NCBI RefSeq assembly: GCF_901933205.1
Contig: NC_044573.1
Location: 87,688,546-87,752,545 of the forward strand
Length of the DNA stretch: 64,000 nucleotides
Reading direction: 5' to 3'
Source: Camarhynchus parvulus
Taxonomy: Eukaryota > Chordata > Aves > Passeriformes > Thraupidae
Position 1 is the stretch's first letter. Every line of letters starts with the position of its first letter. The notes under the pieces were generated by a model. That model worked only from the letters and a program-made list of their open reading frames with translations. It did not search any database and was not told where the DNA came from. Made by a program: the position numbers and the translations under genes. This document shows, piece by piece, positions 13,201-28,200 of this stretch.

Positions 13201-16200
13201 GCATATGGATCCATGAAGGAGAGAGACCAACAATAAAATTACTGTGTTGTAATGACTTATGATTCAACAAAACATGGACTTGAACAGTGACATAAGAATG
13301 TGGAAGCTCTGTAATTTTTCTCTTCCAGAATATGCATGCAGATACAAGTCATAAAAAGGAGGCATTAAGAAAATCAAATACTTTACCCAGTGTTTTCTGA
13401 ATCTCATCTTTGTCTGGTGTCAACTCTCCCCTTGTGTCCAATAACACTTCAGCAGCTTTTTTCAGTTTTTCTACAGCAATTTGGTGGTTAGACACTTGTC
13501 CCTGAAGAACCTGTAAAATTCCACTTTTATCAGTTATGCTTTTCAGTACAGTTTACATTTTTACATATATTTGTAAATGTACATATTTACATAAGCAAGA
13601 CTTGAGATACGTCACAAAACCTAAACTCAGTACTTGGAATAAACTAACTCAATTTGTGACCTCTCCTTAAGAATAATCCTGACCAGTAATTATGGCTGCT
13701 GTTAACCTTCTGGCCCTTGTTTTAGTTCATTCACCATCTTTTTTACCTTATATTTTACAATACTTGTCTGACCCAACTTATTTCTTGCATGTAACTTCAA
13801 ATGTGTCTTTTGATTCATTGTTTCTAAAGACCCTTTGTACAGACTATTATAAACACATTTTTCAACTTAGCATCTAAGAACAATTCAGAGGGAAAAGCAC
13901 ACAATTAACATTCAACAGCAGTGGTACTGACAAAGGATCAGGCTGATATTGTAGCACAAACAGGAATAGCTTGAAACAAGATGATTGCCTTCACAGTCAG
14001 GACCCCCTGAAGCAGCGTGGCTGAATTTTGCCTTGGTTTGTCCATCTAACCAAGGAACACATGTTCAGAGACTAGCTCAGCCATTATTTTCTCCAGAGCC
14101 AACAAAAACAGTAAGGCTGAATCAATTTCTAGTGGTTTTATCTCTGTAGTGTGTAAGAGTACTTTAGGGTAAATAATCTTTAAAATTATTTCAGGCCTCT
14201 GTGCTAGTGTTTGTTTTGATTCACTTGAAATTTATACAAGTCCACAATGAAGGGACATCTCATTTATTTTTTGATTTTCATTGATACTCAATGAATATAT
14301 GAATGAAAAGGTAATCCTATGTGCCCTGCCAGCACAGAGAAGTTTTGTCAGTGCATTCAGCACTGGTACCCAGAACATAAGAGTGTGCCAGAGCACAGTG
14401 CATCATCTTGCTGACCCATTTGACACAATGGGTCTCCAAGAGATCTGAAGAGGCTTAGGCTAGCTTGTGCAGAAAGAAAAAAAAAAAAAAAACAGAAAAA
14501 AAGAAAGAAAGAAAAAGATGTACCAGAAAACCTTGTATGCTAACAGAAGGCAAGCAAGCTGATGCCAGAGGCAGTGAAGAATATTCTGAAGAACAGTTAA
14601 TCCCCATAAAAAAGATTAGAGCTCACCATGCTGCCAAGGTCTGTGTCTAGCTGGATTATCAGCTGCATGTGTTGGCTACAAGGGACAGCTTTAACTTGCA
14701 ACACCTGACTTCCTCAAAATACTCTTTGTTTTGCTTTCATTAATTGGCTTGCTTTCTTCAGCCTCCTGGTTTTTTCTCTTCCTTTGAATCTTTTGACATT
14801 TTGTACCCTCTCCCTTCTTCCCAACTCACAGCCATTGAGTGCTCTTTTGTGTGGCAAGTAATCCATGTAGACATTTCATAAAAAGAGCCCTAGCACTCAC
14901 TCCTTTTGTATTACACCCATGAAAATTTACATTATAGAGAATATAATTCATTTTGGCATAAGGAACAAAAAGTTTAAATGAAGCTTCAAATTGTAATTGG
15001 TTTTATTCCTACTCTTTCAGTGCTTGGAAGCACAAATGTACCTAAACATTCAATTGTTAGGAGTTCACAACTTACACTTTTAATTTGGTTGTCTTAAACA
15101 CAGCTGTGATTTGTCTCCTTTTCCTGTCATGCACCAAAGTGCTGGGCATTTCCAGTGGCCAGTTTGAAAGACACCATAGACAAAGGTAACTACTGCTCAG
15201 GCTGACGTGAGGGAAATGGTTAAAGCATGTACTTTCCAAAAGCCATTGACTATGATTTTTCAATAGTAAATGTGTCTGACCTGCACTGATACTTCACCAA
15301 GCACAGACAAAACAGTGAGGAAGTGCCTGACCATTAGTCTTGCTCACTAAAAACCAAATAATCTTGCATTTTTTATAGTATAGGTGATTGAATGTGTTTA
15401 TGAAAATATAATAGTCAGTCCAAAGATGAAGACTGTATGAAATTTTATATTACTCACCATATACTTGGCTTCCCAAAGCCTTCTCCAAACCTACACTTTA
15501 TACAGATATCCAGGGTTTTACTTCATAAGCTCTATCACTAACTTGTCTTGCCTATACTAGGATTTACATGAAGTCGTCAGTTACATCCTCAGTGGCAAAA
15601 AATAAAAAACACTGGTTTTGTGTGCAACACAAATTATGTTAAGTTCACTCTCTGCAGGGTATATAGCACTGGGTGAAACTGAAACAGGCAGACAGACTAC
15701 TCAGGTCACACTGTTCACCTGGTATGAGCCCTTTCATAATGAAGTAACACACAAACGTGAACAGAAAAAAAGTCAAGAGTCACAGACAACAATCAAATGG
15801 ATCTCTCTATCTAGAACCCTATCCAAGCCTTATTCTGACAGTAAACCATAATCACTAAATCCTTTCTTAGTTCAAAAACTTTCCAGATTTCACCCTAAAA
15901 TTTGCTAAGAGATAGAAAACACATCTTGCTTTCACCACTGCTAATGGCATCTTGGTACCCCATTTTTTTTCACTCAATGCTTTTCAGATATTGCTCTGGA
16001 CAGGCAAATTTCAGAACCATAGAAGCTGTATGCCCCCATGCAAGGCAAGAATCTGGCCTGCAGCCATTTGGATTATATTAGATCATCCTGTCTTCCAGAC
16101 AAAAAACAATTCCTTTTAAGACAAAAGTGCTGCTGCATTTTAAAGCTTTTTACCTTGGTTTCTTCAAGTTGTCTTTGGAGATTTTTGGGATCCACTGCAA

Positions 16201-19200
16201 TTGGCTCTGATAGTTGTTTGTTCACAGCTATTTCAGAGGCCTGGAGACCTGACAAAAGTCCAGATGAGGCATCTTCATAATGCTGGTATTTATCCACCAG
16301 GTCTTTAAGGTTATTTCCAAGGATGCTACACTAAAAGAGTAAAAAAGAGACAAGCAAATATGCAGGCATTAACTGCATGCTGCATTTCATACCAATCTCA
16401 AACTTAAACATTCATTCCTGTTGTACTGTATTGTTTTTTCCTGCCATCATTTCACTAACTGATTTCTGATCCAAGACATGACAGCTGGACAGGCTATGCA
16501 GATCTTTCTAGTTTGTGTTCCTAAAGGATGATTTAGGATTAAACCACTGATGCGGGTGCAAAACTGGAATCTTACTTGCTGTACTAGAATAGGAAAAACT
16601 TCAGGAATAATGTTTGACCCAGTGATATAAAGATTCTTTATCATAACTCTGGTACCAAAACTGTAGAAAGCAAGTGGAAAGTAGAAATGTAGAAAGTCAC
16701 TAGAAGCTAGAATTTTTTTTTAAATCAGGAGAGATATGTATGCTCATTAAAATACAGACAGTGGAGAACTGTTTTCTTAACTACCTTATCTGCGTAGTGA
16801 ATCCAAAGTGATGTGCCTTGGTATTGGGCATATGCTTTGTTTTATTCACTTAAAAATATCATCTTAACAAGATCCTGCTAGTCCTATATGTTAGCATGCC
16901 CCAAAATGTTTACAGCAAATTGTCACATTAAAAAGTCAGTGAAACTCTTTCAGACTTTCTGGAGATTATTTCACAAGCAAAATCTGATTGTATCAAGTCA
17001 TAATATTTATAAACAGTTACATTAAATATTTATATTCTGAACCGTCCAGAGACTGTATTTTAATATTCACAAATGGTACTTGGTCTCCATCTGGTGGGCA
17101 GACATAGAACATGCCTATTTATATAACCAGTTAATCAAGAACTGACTTTAGGATTCCTTCAACATACAAACCTATAAAATCATGTCTCACGCATGTGAAA
17201 ATACATATATAAAAAAAGTAAAAGCAATCTAAGTATTTATTAAAAGCAAGAAACTTTTACAAAAGGCAAAAATTCATTTACAAATTACAAATTTTTCATT
17301 TTCTTGGAAAATCTCACTAGTTAAGGACAATCTCACTTTTTAGAATTCTGTCCTTAGAGACACAAAAGGTCTACTTTGTCCTGCATATTTATTGTCAAAT
17401 ATTTAAAGCATGTCTCTTGTAACCCTGCTAAATGTATATATGGAAAGGATAGAATGTGGAAAATAGACAAATCAAGTTGCTGGCATGGGAATTTTATGTG
17501 CATAAAAATAAGCTCTCTGAAAATTTTGCTATGGAATCTTTACATTCATACTCAAAGTAATTCAATAAACCAACTGGAGAAATTTAACATGTCAAGAGAA
17601 TTGTCAAATTAGCTGCACTATTCATAGCAGTTAAGCAGAAAAAGTAAAATGTGCTTCTGTAAATTAACAGCTGTCTTGATAAACTGAGAAAACAAGTTTT
17701 ATATACTTTTTTCACCATGTAATCAAATACATGTCTTTATAGAATTAACATTTCTGAGCATGAAAATCTTAAAGGGATAAAAATTTCCAGATAAACATGC
17801 CCACTGTTGCAGACCAGCACTGTACCAGTGGACATGGAAGCTCTAAGGAGTTTGAACCTATGATCTCAGAAAAATATGAAATAGCACAAGTCAAAGGCTA
17901 CTGACAGCAACTCTTTCTTCAATAGTTCAATTAATAATTATCTCAGAAGTTTACAGTTCTGGAATATTATCAATATTGAACCACACTTGTTTTTTTAAAA
18001 AACAGCTGGAAATTGGCATGTGAGATTAGTTGGTGATGTTTGTCTAGTTCTGTCAGGCAGATTCCATATGTGAACTTGGCACAGAGAGCTAGATTATCTC
18101 CCCTCTCTAAGGTACATGGTGGATTTTGCACTGCTAATTACTCATTAGTTAGACACTAATCTGATATTGTTAAGGATAAAATGTTTACTTGGCAGAGCAG
18201 TGGAAAATAATTACTGTCCTTAAATCACTAAGTTCCTTCATGCCTAGTGCTGACAACAAAGGTCACATCAGGACAAATTATTTCAGGATACAAATTAAAA
18301 TTAAAACTTTACATGCTATACTTTTTACATTCATTTTATTAGTAGGGAGCCAAGTAAATACGCAGCTGTGGGAAATATTGCAAGTAACATAAACTAACAT
18401 TATGCATCTGAAAGTATTACAATTTCTTTCCACCCCAAAACATTACTCAAGGCATTCTGAGCTGCCACAGTCTCAGAGGCTATTTAAGCCTGGAAAGAAG
18501 AATGAAGAACTCTGGTCTCATTTCTTCCTTATAACACAAAGTAGAAAGTACCATCCATTCAGACCTTTTATAGTCTGACACTTGACTAAAGCAGATTTAG
18601 AAAAGCATCTTGTTCTGTTATCTAACTTGAAGAAACAAAGAATTTACAACTTCTCACGGTGTTTGTTTCATCAACTACCGGCTGCCTACACAAATTGCTA
18701 AATCAATTACAGTGGTCATTCCTATTCAGTATAAATAGAACTTACCTTAGTATAGAGAGATTTGAAGCGATCTGAAGCTCTATCCAGTTTGTTCTGCACT
18801 TCAGCATACGTAGCTGAAGTATCAATGCCATCTTTGTCAACCTTCACACCGTCTCTTTTGCTACATGACCTCGCAGCATCCAAAACTCTTTGTCCAGAAA
18901 TTGTGATATAGCGTAAATCACCTTTGTGAGATATAACATCTTCTGAGAAACTCTTCTGCCTTTTCAGTTTGACCATAATTCCACTGAAGTCAGAAGCCCC
19001 TGCTTCCAAGTTGTCAAGTTCTTGTTCTGCCTGTTGCAGCCACATTTCAAATTCACTATAGTCTGCATCGAATTTCTCCAATTCTTCCCTTAGGGAATGG
19101 GTCAATTTCATTTTTCGTTCTGATTCAGCCAAAGCAGTCTCATACTGAGCCTTCAGCTCTTTCATGTTCCTTTGCATCTTGTCCTTTTCTTCAGGGGTAA

Positions 19201-22200
19201 GGTAATGCCCTTGCTTCTCAAGCAGTGCCTGAGCAGACTGAGTTGCTACTATGATAGCCTGCTGCTGTGAAATAATTTTCTCGTGTTGAGCCTACAAATA
19301 AAAGAATAAATTACAACCAGCACCATCTCACATGTTCCTTAGTAAATGACATGTAAAACAAAGACCATCAAAAAGATAAAAGGCTTTTCTAATTTTCATG
19401 TTGTTTATTATAAACCCCACATTTTTTCAGTAATTTAAGTGAAAGTGTGACTCTTGGTCACCATATTTCTGTGCAGTTAAAAAAAATTACAAAATATTCA
19501 ACGGTATTTTTTTCCATATGGCCATGACCATATGACAGTGTTCAAGTATCATTGCAACTCCGCAATACCTGGATGCATATATCACACAGACATTTTCCCC
19601 TGTAATTCCAAAACACAACTCTGTGTAAAACTAGACTTTGTCAATCTCTTTAATGTTTTTCCTAACAAAATTAACTTGCTGATTACTTAGCATTTATGGT
19701 AGTGTACTTAGTGTAATCAAAATTTTCCTAATTCTCTGTCTCAAAATAGGATTTAACAAATAAAACATTCAAAGGTAGACAACTTTCCAAATCAAAACTC
19801 TCCATATCCCATTACTTATATTGTAGCTACTATTACAGACAAAGAGACCTAAAGGAGTCAAACATAGTACAAATGCTATGATGTACTATATTTGATGTAC
19901 TAAATAGTACATCAAACATAGTACAGATACTTTCTTCTTACACTCAGTGAACAAAAATTATTACTTGGGTTTTGAAATTGCATTTTTTCAAAATCAAGAG
20001 CCATGATTCTTATCAAATATAGTTAGTTATAAAACAGGTCCAGTTGACATTAAATATCAAGACACAATCTATGCTTTCAAATTTTTCAATCCCATAAAAA
20101 TATTTAAGTCCAGGAACTAGTACTATATTCCAAATGAAAAGCATATTTCAAATAGATTCTTTCAAAAAATTCTTCACTCTTTAATGTCTCCCATGAAAAA
20201 TAGCTATGTAAAATAAACAGTATGCTTTTATTCCTTGACTACAGTGGCCAATTATTTTGTAGGCATTAGGTGCAGAAATTAACTGTCAAAAAAACAGAAG
20301 TAAAAATATCATGTATACAAAACCCAATAATCCTATTTTCTCAGGTTGCTTTTGGGTTTTTTTTTAATAAAAAAGGAAATCCAAAATACTATCAGCTACA
20401 AGCATAATAATTTTCTTTAAGGTGTCAATCAACTCACACCTAAAGGTTCTTCGTTTCTCAGCTCTAAGTCAGCAAGTAAAACTAAACTCTTATTATTTAA
20501 ATGCTTCCAACTTACCAGGAAAATCTATTATTAAAATGCTGCACTGTAATTTGATGTAACTCACTCTTCTGAAGCCTTGAAACACTGCTTTGCCCATGTC
20601 TTAAAGTTGTAGGAAATGAAAACTATAATTTCAGTAAACTATTCTTTGCAGCAATTTGCAATCTGTAGTCACAAGGGATTCAAAGGGGTTGAATCATCTA
20701 GGTATCACAAAGATTTTTGAAAAAGTCACATAAACAGTATGAATTTATATTGCTACTTTTTGCATTTTGTTTACCAGCACCAATTTTCTCACTACAAAAA
20801 ATAATAGACTCACCACAAAGATTCTTTACATTTACCTTGCAGAATGTGTCCTTTCTCTTATTTTGCAGGAAACAGCTACAGTAATAGCAAAAAAGTGACA
20901 AATGTGCAACACATTCTAACTACTGAAATTCCTAGCACTGTGTATTATTATCTTCCTAGTACTTGCTCCAAAGTCTAGGACAGACAGGATGAGATTGAGT
21001 TCACTTATGTTGAATAAGGAGTGATACATCTAAATGTTGAATAAACCCAGGAACAATACCTTGACTTTCTGATACTGCTGGTTCAGATTATCATCTATGC
21101 TTTTCACTAGTCCATCCACCTGAGTTTCAATGTCTTGCTGCATTTCCAGGAGATTCCCATTGACATCATCCTCCTCTCCTTCCAAAACTTTCACATCTCC
21201 TTCTTCAAAGTGTGTTCCATTCTGTTCTATCACTTGCTTAAATTTCCGGCCATGCTCCGCTTCCTTATCCACATTTGATAACCAATCCAAAAGATTTTCT
21301 ATTGTATTTTTACTTTCTTCCAGCTGTTCTATGGCTGCAACCTATATTGAAATGTCACAGTTTCAATCTAGAAATCTTCTTTAAAGATCACAAAATATCA
21401 AATAAGTATACCAATAAACCATTTACAATACATTAACATCAAAGAAAATGTTTGATTAATATAAAGGTTGCTGTTTGTTTTATAAGAGAATGAACCAACA
21501 GTTCATTAGTTATGCAAATGAAATATGATATTAACCTCTCCACAGTTTATCAATACTTATTGGGTTTGCTTGGCCAGGTTTTGGAACTGGGGGGGGCTGC
21601 AGGGGTGGCTTCTCTGAGAAGCTGCCAGAAGCTTCCTTCATGTCCAACAGACCCAAAGCCAACCATCTCCAGCACGGACCCACCTACTTGCTAAGGCCAA
21701 GCCCATCAGCAGTGGTGGTAGCAACTCTGGGATCACATAGTAAGAGTAAAAAAATGCATGAAAAACAGCAGCCTGAAAAGAGGGGTGAGAATATGTGAGA
21801 GGAACAGCTCTGCAGACTCCAAGGTCAGGGCAGAACGAGGAGCAGGAGGTGCTCCAGGTGCCAGAGCTGAGATTCCCCTGCAGCCCCTGGTGCAGCCCAT
21901 GGTGAGGCAGCTGTGCCCCTGCAGCCCATGGGGATCCACAGGGATGCAGAGATCCACCTGCAGCCCATGGAGGGCCACAGGGGTGCAGAGATCCACCTGC
22001 AGCCTGGGGAAGACCCCACTCCAGAGCACATGGATGACCAAAGGAAGCTGTGACCCTGAGGGAAGCCCACACTCGAGCAGGCTTGTGGCACAACTTGTGA
22101 CCCCATGGGGTCATTCCATATACTGGAACAGTGCCCCGGAAGGACTGCACCCCATGGAAGGGACCCTGCTGGAGCCCTTGGGAAGGACTCAGGTTGGAGA

Positions 22201-25200
22201 AGTTCATAAAGGACTGGCTCCTGTGTGAAGGACCCCACACTGGAGCACAGGAAGAGTGTGAAGAGTCCTCCCCTTGAGGAGGAAGGAGTGGCAGAGACAA
22301 TGTGTGATGAACTGACCACAACCCACTCTCCCCATCCCTCTGGCATCTGTGGTGGGAATGAGAGACAGAACTCCAGAGCTGAGCTCAGGAACAAGGGAGA
22401 GGTGGAGGGAAGGTATCTTTAAGATTTTGTTTTTATTTCTCATTATCCTGTTCTGATTTAATCGGTAATAAATTAATTTCCCCAAATCAAGCCTGTTCTG
22501 CCTGTAACAGCAGCTGTGAGTGATGTCTCCCTGCCCTTATCTCAACCCACAAGACTTTCATTAAATTTTCTCTCCCTGTCCAGATGAGGAAGGAAGTGAT
22601 GGAATGGCTTTTTGGCATTCAGACAAGGTCAATCCACCACACAACAGTTAAGTTGCACAACTAATATCATAAGACATGAAAAAGGTTTGAATTAAGGTAT
22701 GAAACGGTTGCCTAAAAACCTTTTCTGTTTCCTGCTTAATTGCTGTTGTCATAGCTTTATCCAGTTCTTTTTTGGACTCTTCTGCCTTCTGGCTAAGGAG
22801 CAAACACTTTGTCTTAGCTTCATTTAGTTTCTGTTCCAGAATAGTCTTGTCTTCTTGTGACAACTTTTCTCCATTCTCTTTCAAGAAGGCTTCAGTATTT
22901 TTCACAATCTCTGCCAGTGTCTGGGCACTTGTTCTCATGTCTTTTTGGATCTCCTTTTGATAAAAAAGAAAGCAAATAGCAGTAAGTAAATTATTAATTG
23001 GATCTTTCCAATTAACTTTATTGGAACTATCTCTCTTCCAATTGTAAGTACCACACTGGTCCTTCCTAACTGCACATGATACATTAATAAATTGCAGACA
23101 ATAATTAAAATCAAAGGCAAACATCTGACAATGTTGTTGCAGCACAATCTAACTTTTTTTTTAATTGCAAATCTGTTAGCTTACAGTCCTATTCAGACTG
23201 AGCCCACCTTTTTTCCCTTTAACAGTTTAAATATTGGGTTTCCACATATGCAGAACATATATTTATTTTATTAGAAATCAAGGCTCAAGTAAATCTGCTA
23301 CACTGCAGTTAGTAAAGTGAGTCTCCTGACAAATTCTGGTCCATTACTATCATGACAGAAAGCTGCTGAAAATAAGCTGGCTGAATAGAAGTCAGAAAAC
23401 TGTAATCATCTCTCCTGGGTAAAAGTTTTCCCATATTTCTTGCATTTGTTCAGGCCAGAGATGGCATAATTTTTTTTTTTTACTTCCATTGTAATCAATC
23501 ATAGTATTTCAGTCTCTCAAGAATGTTTACTTCCATTGATTTTCATAGAGGACAGATCTTTAGTTTTAATTTACCCAAAGCAGTTTTCCTGGTCTGCCTC
23601 CCAATTATCTGAGAGGAGCTTTAATTGTAATGATTACACTGTTGAACACATTCCCCCAGGTACTGAAACAATGACATTTTTCACCTTGTTGTACAGTGTA
23701 ACAATCTTGGAGGTGCAAGACAGAACATTTGATCCTTATTCTAGACCACAGATTTTGCAGCAATTTTAGAATACAGCAGCTAAAACTGCAGCTCATTTTA
23801 ACACTTCAAAGGTATATTAGAAATATTTTACTGGGGACTCTGATTCAAGAAAAGCTTCTCCTGTGACCAAGATCTCTGTGCTCCTTTTCAAATAGCACAC
23901 TGAGGATGAAAGCTCTGACTTGATACAGAAAAACCCTGGTTTTAACCCCCATTCCATCCTAAGGCACTTTTTGAATGGTGATTCCAAGAAGTCAGTCAGA
24001 AAATAACAACTAGTCTGCTAGGCAGCCACAAACAGCTGATGGAAAAAAACAAAGGGGCTGTATCAGTTCTTGACTCCCCAGGAGTACCCCATTTAGGCCA
24101 TAAAAGCTACCCCAGGGGTGTCTGACTGACTATAAGAACAATTTTGACAAACTAGATACATTACTTCAAAGATAATAAAGCAAGGCAAGATGAGTAAGGA
24201 AATTTCTCCTTTTACAGAGAGTTGGAGCTCTACAGTATAGTAAACTAGTATTAGGAGGAGGAGGAAGGAGAGTACCAAAACTTTCAGTCCTTTAACTATC
24301 ATAAACTCAATTTCTATCAGGACAGAGTAAAAGCTTAGAGATTACTGGATACAGCTGAAGAGGAAAGCAAACTAGTTCAAGGGGGTTTGGTACATGAGGA
24401 CGCCAAAGAGATTGCAAGAAACACTAATAAGAACCAGAATTCAAACCAAAGCAAGAGTGAAGCAATGGAAAGCCTCAGGCAAGAGAAAACATTGCAGCAA
24501 AATTTTTCAAAGTACTGTGAACAGGAATAAACACTTCCTGATGCCCGTTAAAAAGCTGGCTAAATTATTTTAGCATCATAAACATGTGTGATTTTATCAC
24601 ATTCAACAGGAACAATCTTAAGCTAATATATTAACAAAATTCACACCAGCTTCAAGAGTGCTTCTTGAAATGTGTAGCACATACTCGCTATTCTAGCGTC
24701 TCCTCATTTGGAAGTTTCTCTTCTCCCACTAGCACACACTGGAGTGTATTCACAAGCAGCAGTTTAAATGCATGCCACTAAGCCTTAACTTTTGGTAGGT
24801 CAAACAAATCTATTTTATTCTCCTCTCACATGACAAGCCTTGTTACTCAACAAAAGAGTCAAGTCACTCTCCTCTGCACTCAGCCCTCTTTAACTTCTCT
24901 GTTAGACTAGAACTGTGCTTACCTCCTGTTTGGTCTGGTATTGTTCCAGCTCAGCCTTGCTGTCTCCAATACCAAGGGACTGTCGCTGCCCAATGAGTCG
25001 ATTTTCAGTCTGTGTAAGCAAATCACAGATCTCCTGCAGTTTCTCCTTGCACTCCTGCTGCCGTTCAGCCACATCCTGTATTAGAGCCAAGTACAATTGA
25101 ACAATAAGACAAAAAATCCTCACTTCAGGAATCAACACTCTACTAGATATTAGAAATCATTGAACATCAATATTGCAAAGCAATTATTTTTAAAGTATGC

Positions 25201-28200
25201 TGTAAACATGATAGCAGTGCTACAAAGAGCAGGATGAACATACAGAAGTTATGGATAAACTTCAAATATGTTTTAAGTAAAAGAGACCATGTTTGATGGA
25301 ATTGCCCAATAGAAGTCTGGCCATGCACATATGTGAAGGATGAAATCTCCAAACAGCAGGAGTGAAAATCCAGTCTCTTAACCACTTGAAACCTGTGATA
25401 AACACTATTAATTCTGAAAAAAAGGACATCAAAACAGAGGTTAGTTATGAATGTGAGTTAGCTCTTTTTGGTATGCATAACATGTTACCTGAATAGAAAC
25501 TGTGAACTTTTTAAGCAGTAGAGAAGAACAAAACATGCAAGCTCATTATTGTTACGAAGTCCTAGAAAACTTATCTGCGCCTTTCCTATACTCAATTTTA
25601 TGCTTCTTTCACAAAATATAGTAGAAAGAAATGTTCTTGGAATGGCAAAATAATACAAAGTCTTCAGAATATTAAAGCGCTTTTATTTACACATAAACCA
25701 GGGGCTGAGGTGGTGATTCTGAGTCCTACCAGTGCTTCTATGAGAGAAGAGGAGGCGCTGTTAACCTGCAGCATCTTATCAGCCTCTTTTGACTCTACAA
25801 AGGCTGCTTACACTTGCTGAAGAAGTAACTGGCCCAATGTGACTCACAGGTTTCCCAGTGCCCTCACCTAGAACTGCAAGTATTTTGGCTGATTCAGTCA
25901 CATGTTTTCCCTCTAACCCATCTCAGTCAAAACAATCCATTCTACATGGATTTTAACGAATCTCATTCTTGGACTAGAAAATCTAGAGAAAAGATCACAT
26001 AAGCAGATGACCTGGCAAATTCAAGAGAAAGAAAATGTTCAGCAACACCAAAGTGTTATGGAATGGTGCAATAGCAAATTCAGTGATCAATATAGCTCAG
26101 ATCAATTACTGATAGAGCTGCTGAAGAAACAACACTTGTGAGAAACCTCTAGTAAATTTCTCTCATTGCTAGAAAGAGCAGACCTGTGTCCGATCTCAAT
26201 TTAATATGCTGTTTCTGTGAGTATAACAAAGAAAGACAAAAATGATAATTCACCAAATTTCATCAATATCATTTTTGTAAGAGCTACAAATGTATCTGTA
26301 GTAAAAAGGGAGAAGATAGAAATACACTCAATATTGCATGCTGGTATAAAAATTCCTTATCCATAGACAGAAACATTCAGCACACTTTTACACAGAAAGG
26401 CAAACCTTCTGATCACCCAGCTCTTGCACTGCCTGTAACTGAGTCTCTAAACTTTCCACTTGAGAAGTTATTGCTTCCTGTGCTTCCTGAAAAGATTTCT
26501 GGGTGGTATTTAAGAGCCTCAGTAGCTGTTTGCTCTGATTAGGAGAAAGATCTTCAGCATGTTCAGAAATGAAGAACTGAACATCAAAAGCAGTGGACTC
26601 CAGTTGCATTTTTTTACAGCTGAGCTCTGCAGCACTGTTCTGTAAATGAAGTGAAGGGAATTACTAGCAAGAAAAATTGAGTACAAATAAACCACAAGTA
26701 TGCCTACCATCTCTTCTTAGCCCTTATCCCAAAATGCTTTTGGTATACAATTTAGCCATGGAAAATCAAAACTCAGAATCATACTGCCACATTCAGGTAT
26801 GACATTAGAACTTGTGCATGGTTTGCCTCAGGACAGCTTGGGTCCAATGAATAAAATACATGATCTTGTACATGTCTATTTCTTTGGCCTCTCATAGATT
26901 TTTGAAAACTGACGGACCTTCAACTCTAAAAGATTTATGGCAGGTTAGATGTAACATATCTAGGTGACATCTGGTCTGAAGATCCAGAAATTTTAAAATA
27001 TATACTTGAAATAATTCATATTCTTAACTCCACAGCAAGAATGTCACCACTTCTAGCAATGTGGCAAATTCTACCAACAGCTACATACTGTGGAGCCCCT
27101 ATGACCATACTATTTCTCTGGAACTCTATTTAAGCACATTAAAACAACTAAAATAAATTTTATTATTAATACATACAGAAGTATATGAACTTTACTAAAA
27201 ATTTTATCTGCTTTGTTTGCCATTACTCATTTTATGGAGTGTGTAATGAAGAAACCTTTTTATCTTTTCCCATCTTGTGTTCTCACATAGAATTGATTTG
27301 GAAGACAATTAAATTTCAGTTAAATTCTGAACCCAATGCATAAAAATTCAGTTTTAATCACTGAAATACTTGTATTATATATTAGATTTCTAAAAGGCTC
27401 AGATTTATTGCAACAAATGTAAGTGGAACCAATAGCATTCTCAGTAATCCTAACTCTATGAAACTTTATTTGCAAGTGAAAAAGCAAATCAACAAGATTT
27501 TATTACTGGATTATCTAATTGTTGTCTTCTTAAGTAATTACTTCTAGTCCTCTCTTTAGGCCATAGAGGTTATTGAGAAGGAATAAAAAACATAGCTAAT
27601 AATTAATAATAAGGAGAAATATTGAAACATCAACATCTGCCATAAAGAGAACTTACTTTAAGTAGCTGTAAACTTTTCTTCATCTCTTCTATATCATTAG
27701 TATTCACTGTGAAGTCATTCATGATTTTATTTTTGTCTGTGATCCAGTCTGAAAATCTCTGCAGTTGGTTTAAAAGTTGCTGGTGTAATCCTGCAAGCTT
27801 AGACTAGAAAGGGAATTTGTATATTTATTTATGCTTCTGTAGTATACTCACATTTTCTACCATATTAAATTGAATCATACATGTATCTTTATACATGTAG
27901 ATAAAATAAAGAAAATCCAAATTCCTTTATTTTAGCCCAATTGCCTTGAAGAAAATCAAGGTAAAAACATACACTACTAAAAACATACCATTTCCAAGTC
28001 AACAGCACAGACTATTTGTTTTGCTCGTTTTGAAGATCTATCACAGACCTCCAAAAATGCTTCCTGCAAAGAGTCATAGCTTCTATTTAGCTCTTTAAGC
28101 TTCTCTCCTGGAACATCCCTGTTACAAGACTTTAAGAGTTCTTCTGCCATCTTCATGTCCTTTTTTAGGATAACTGGAAAGGTAGCCAGTCCTGATTCAA

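Noticed and set aside
14467..14518. A-rich run as the poly(A) tail of a processed retrogene
   Set aside because: No gene-like sequence precedes it on either strand.
21638..22485. Several 90-227 codon frames on both strands
   Set aside because: They lie inside the LTR copy and reflect its GC-rich tandem subunits, not a gene.
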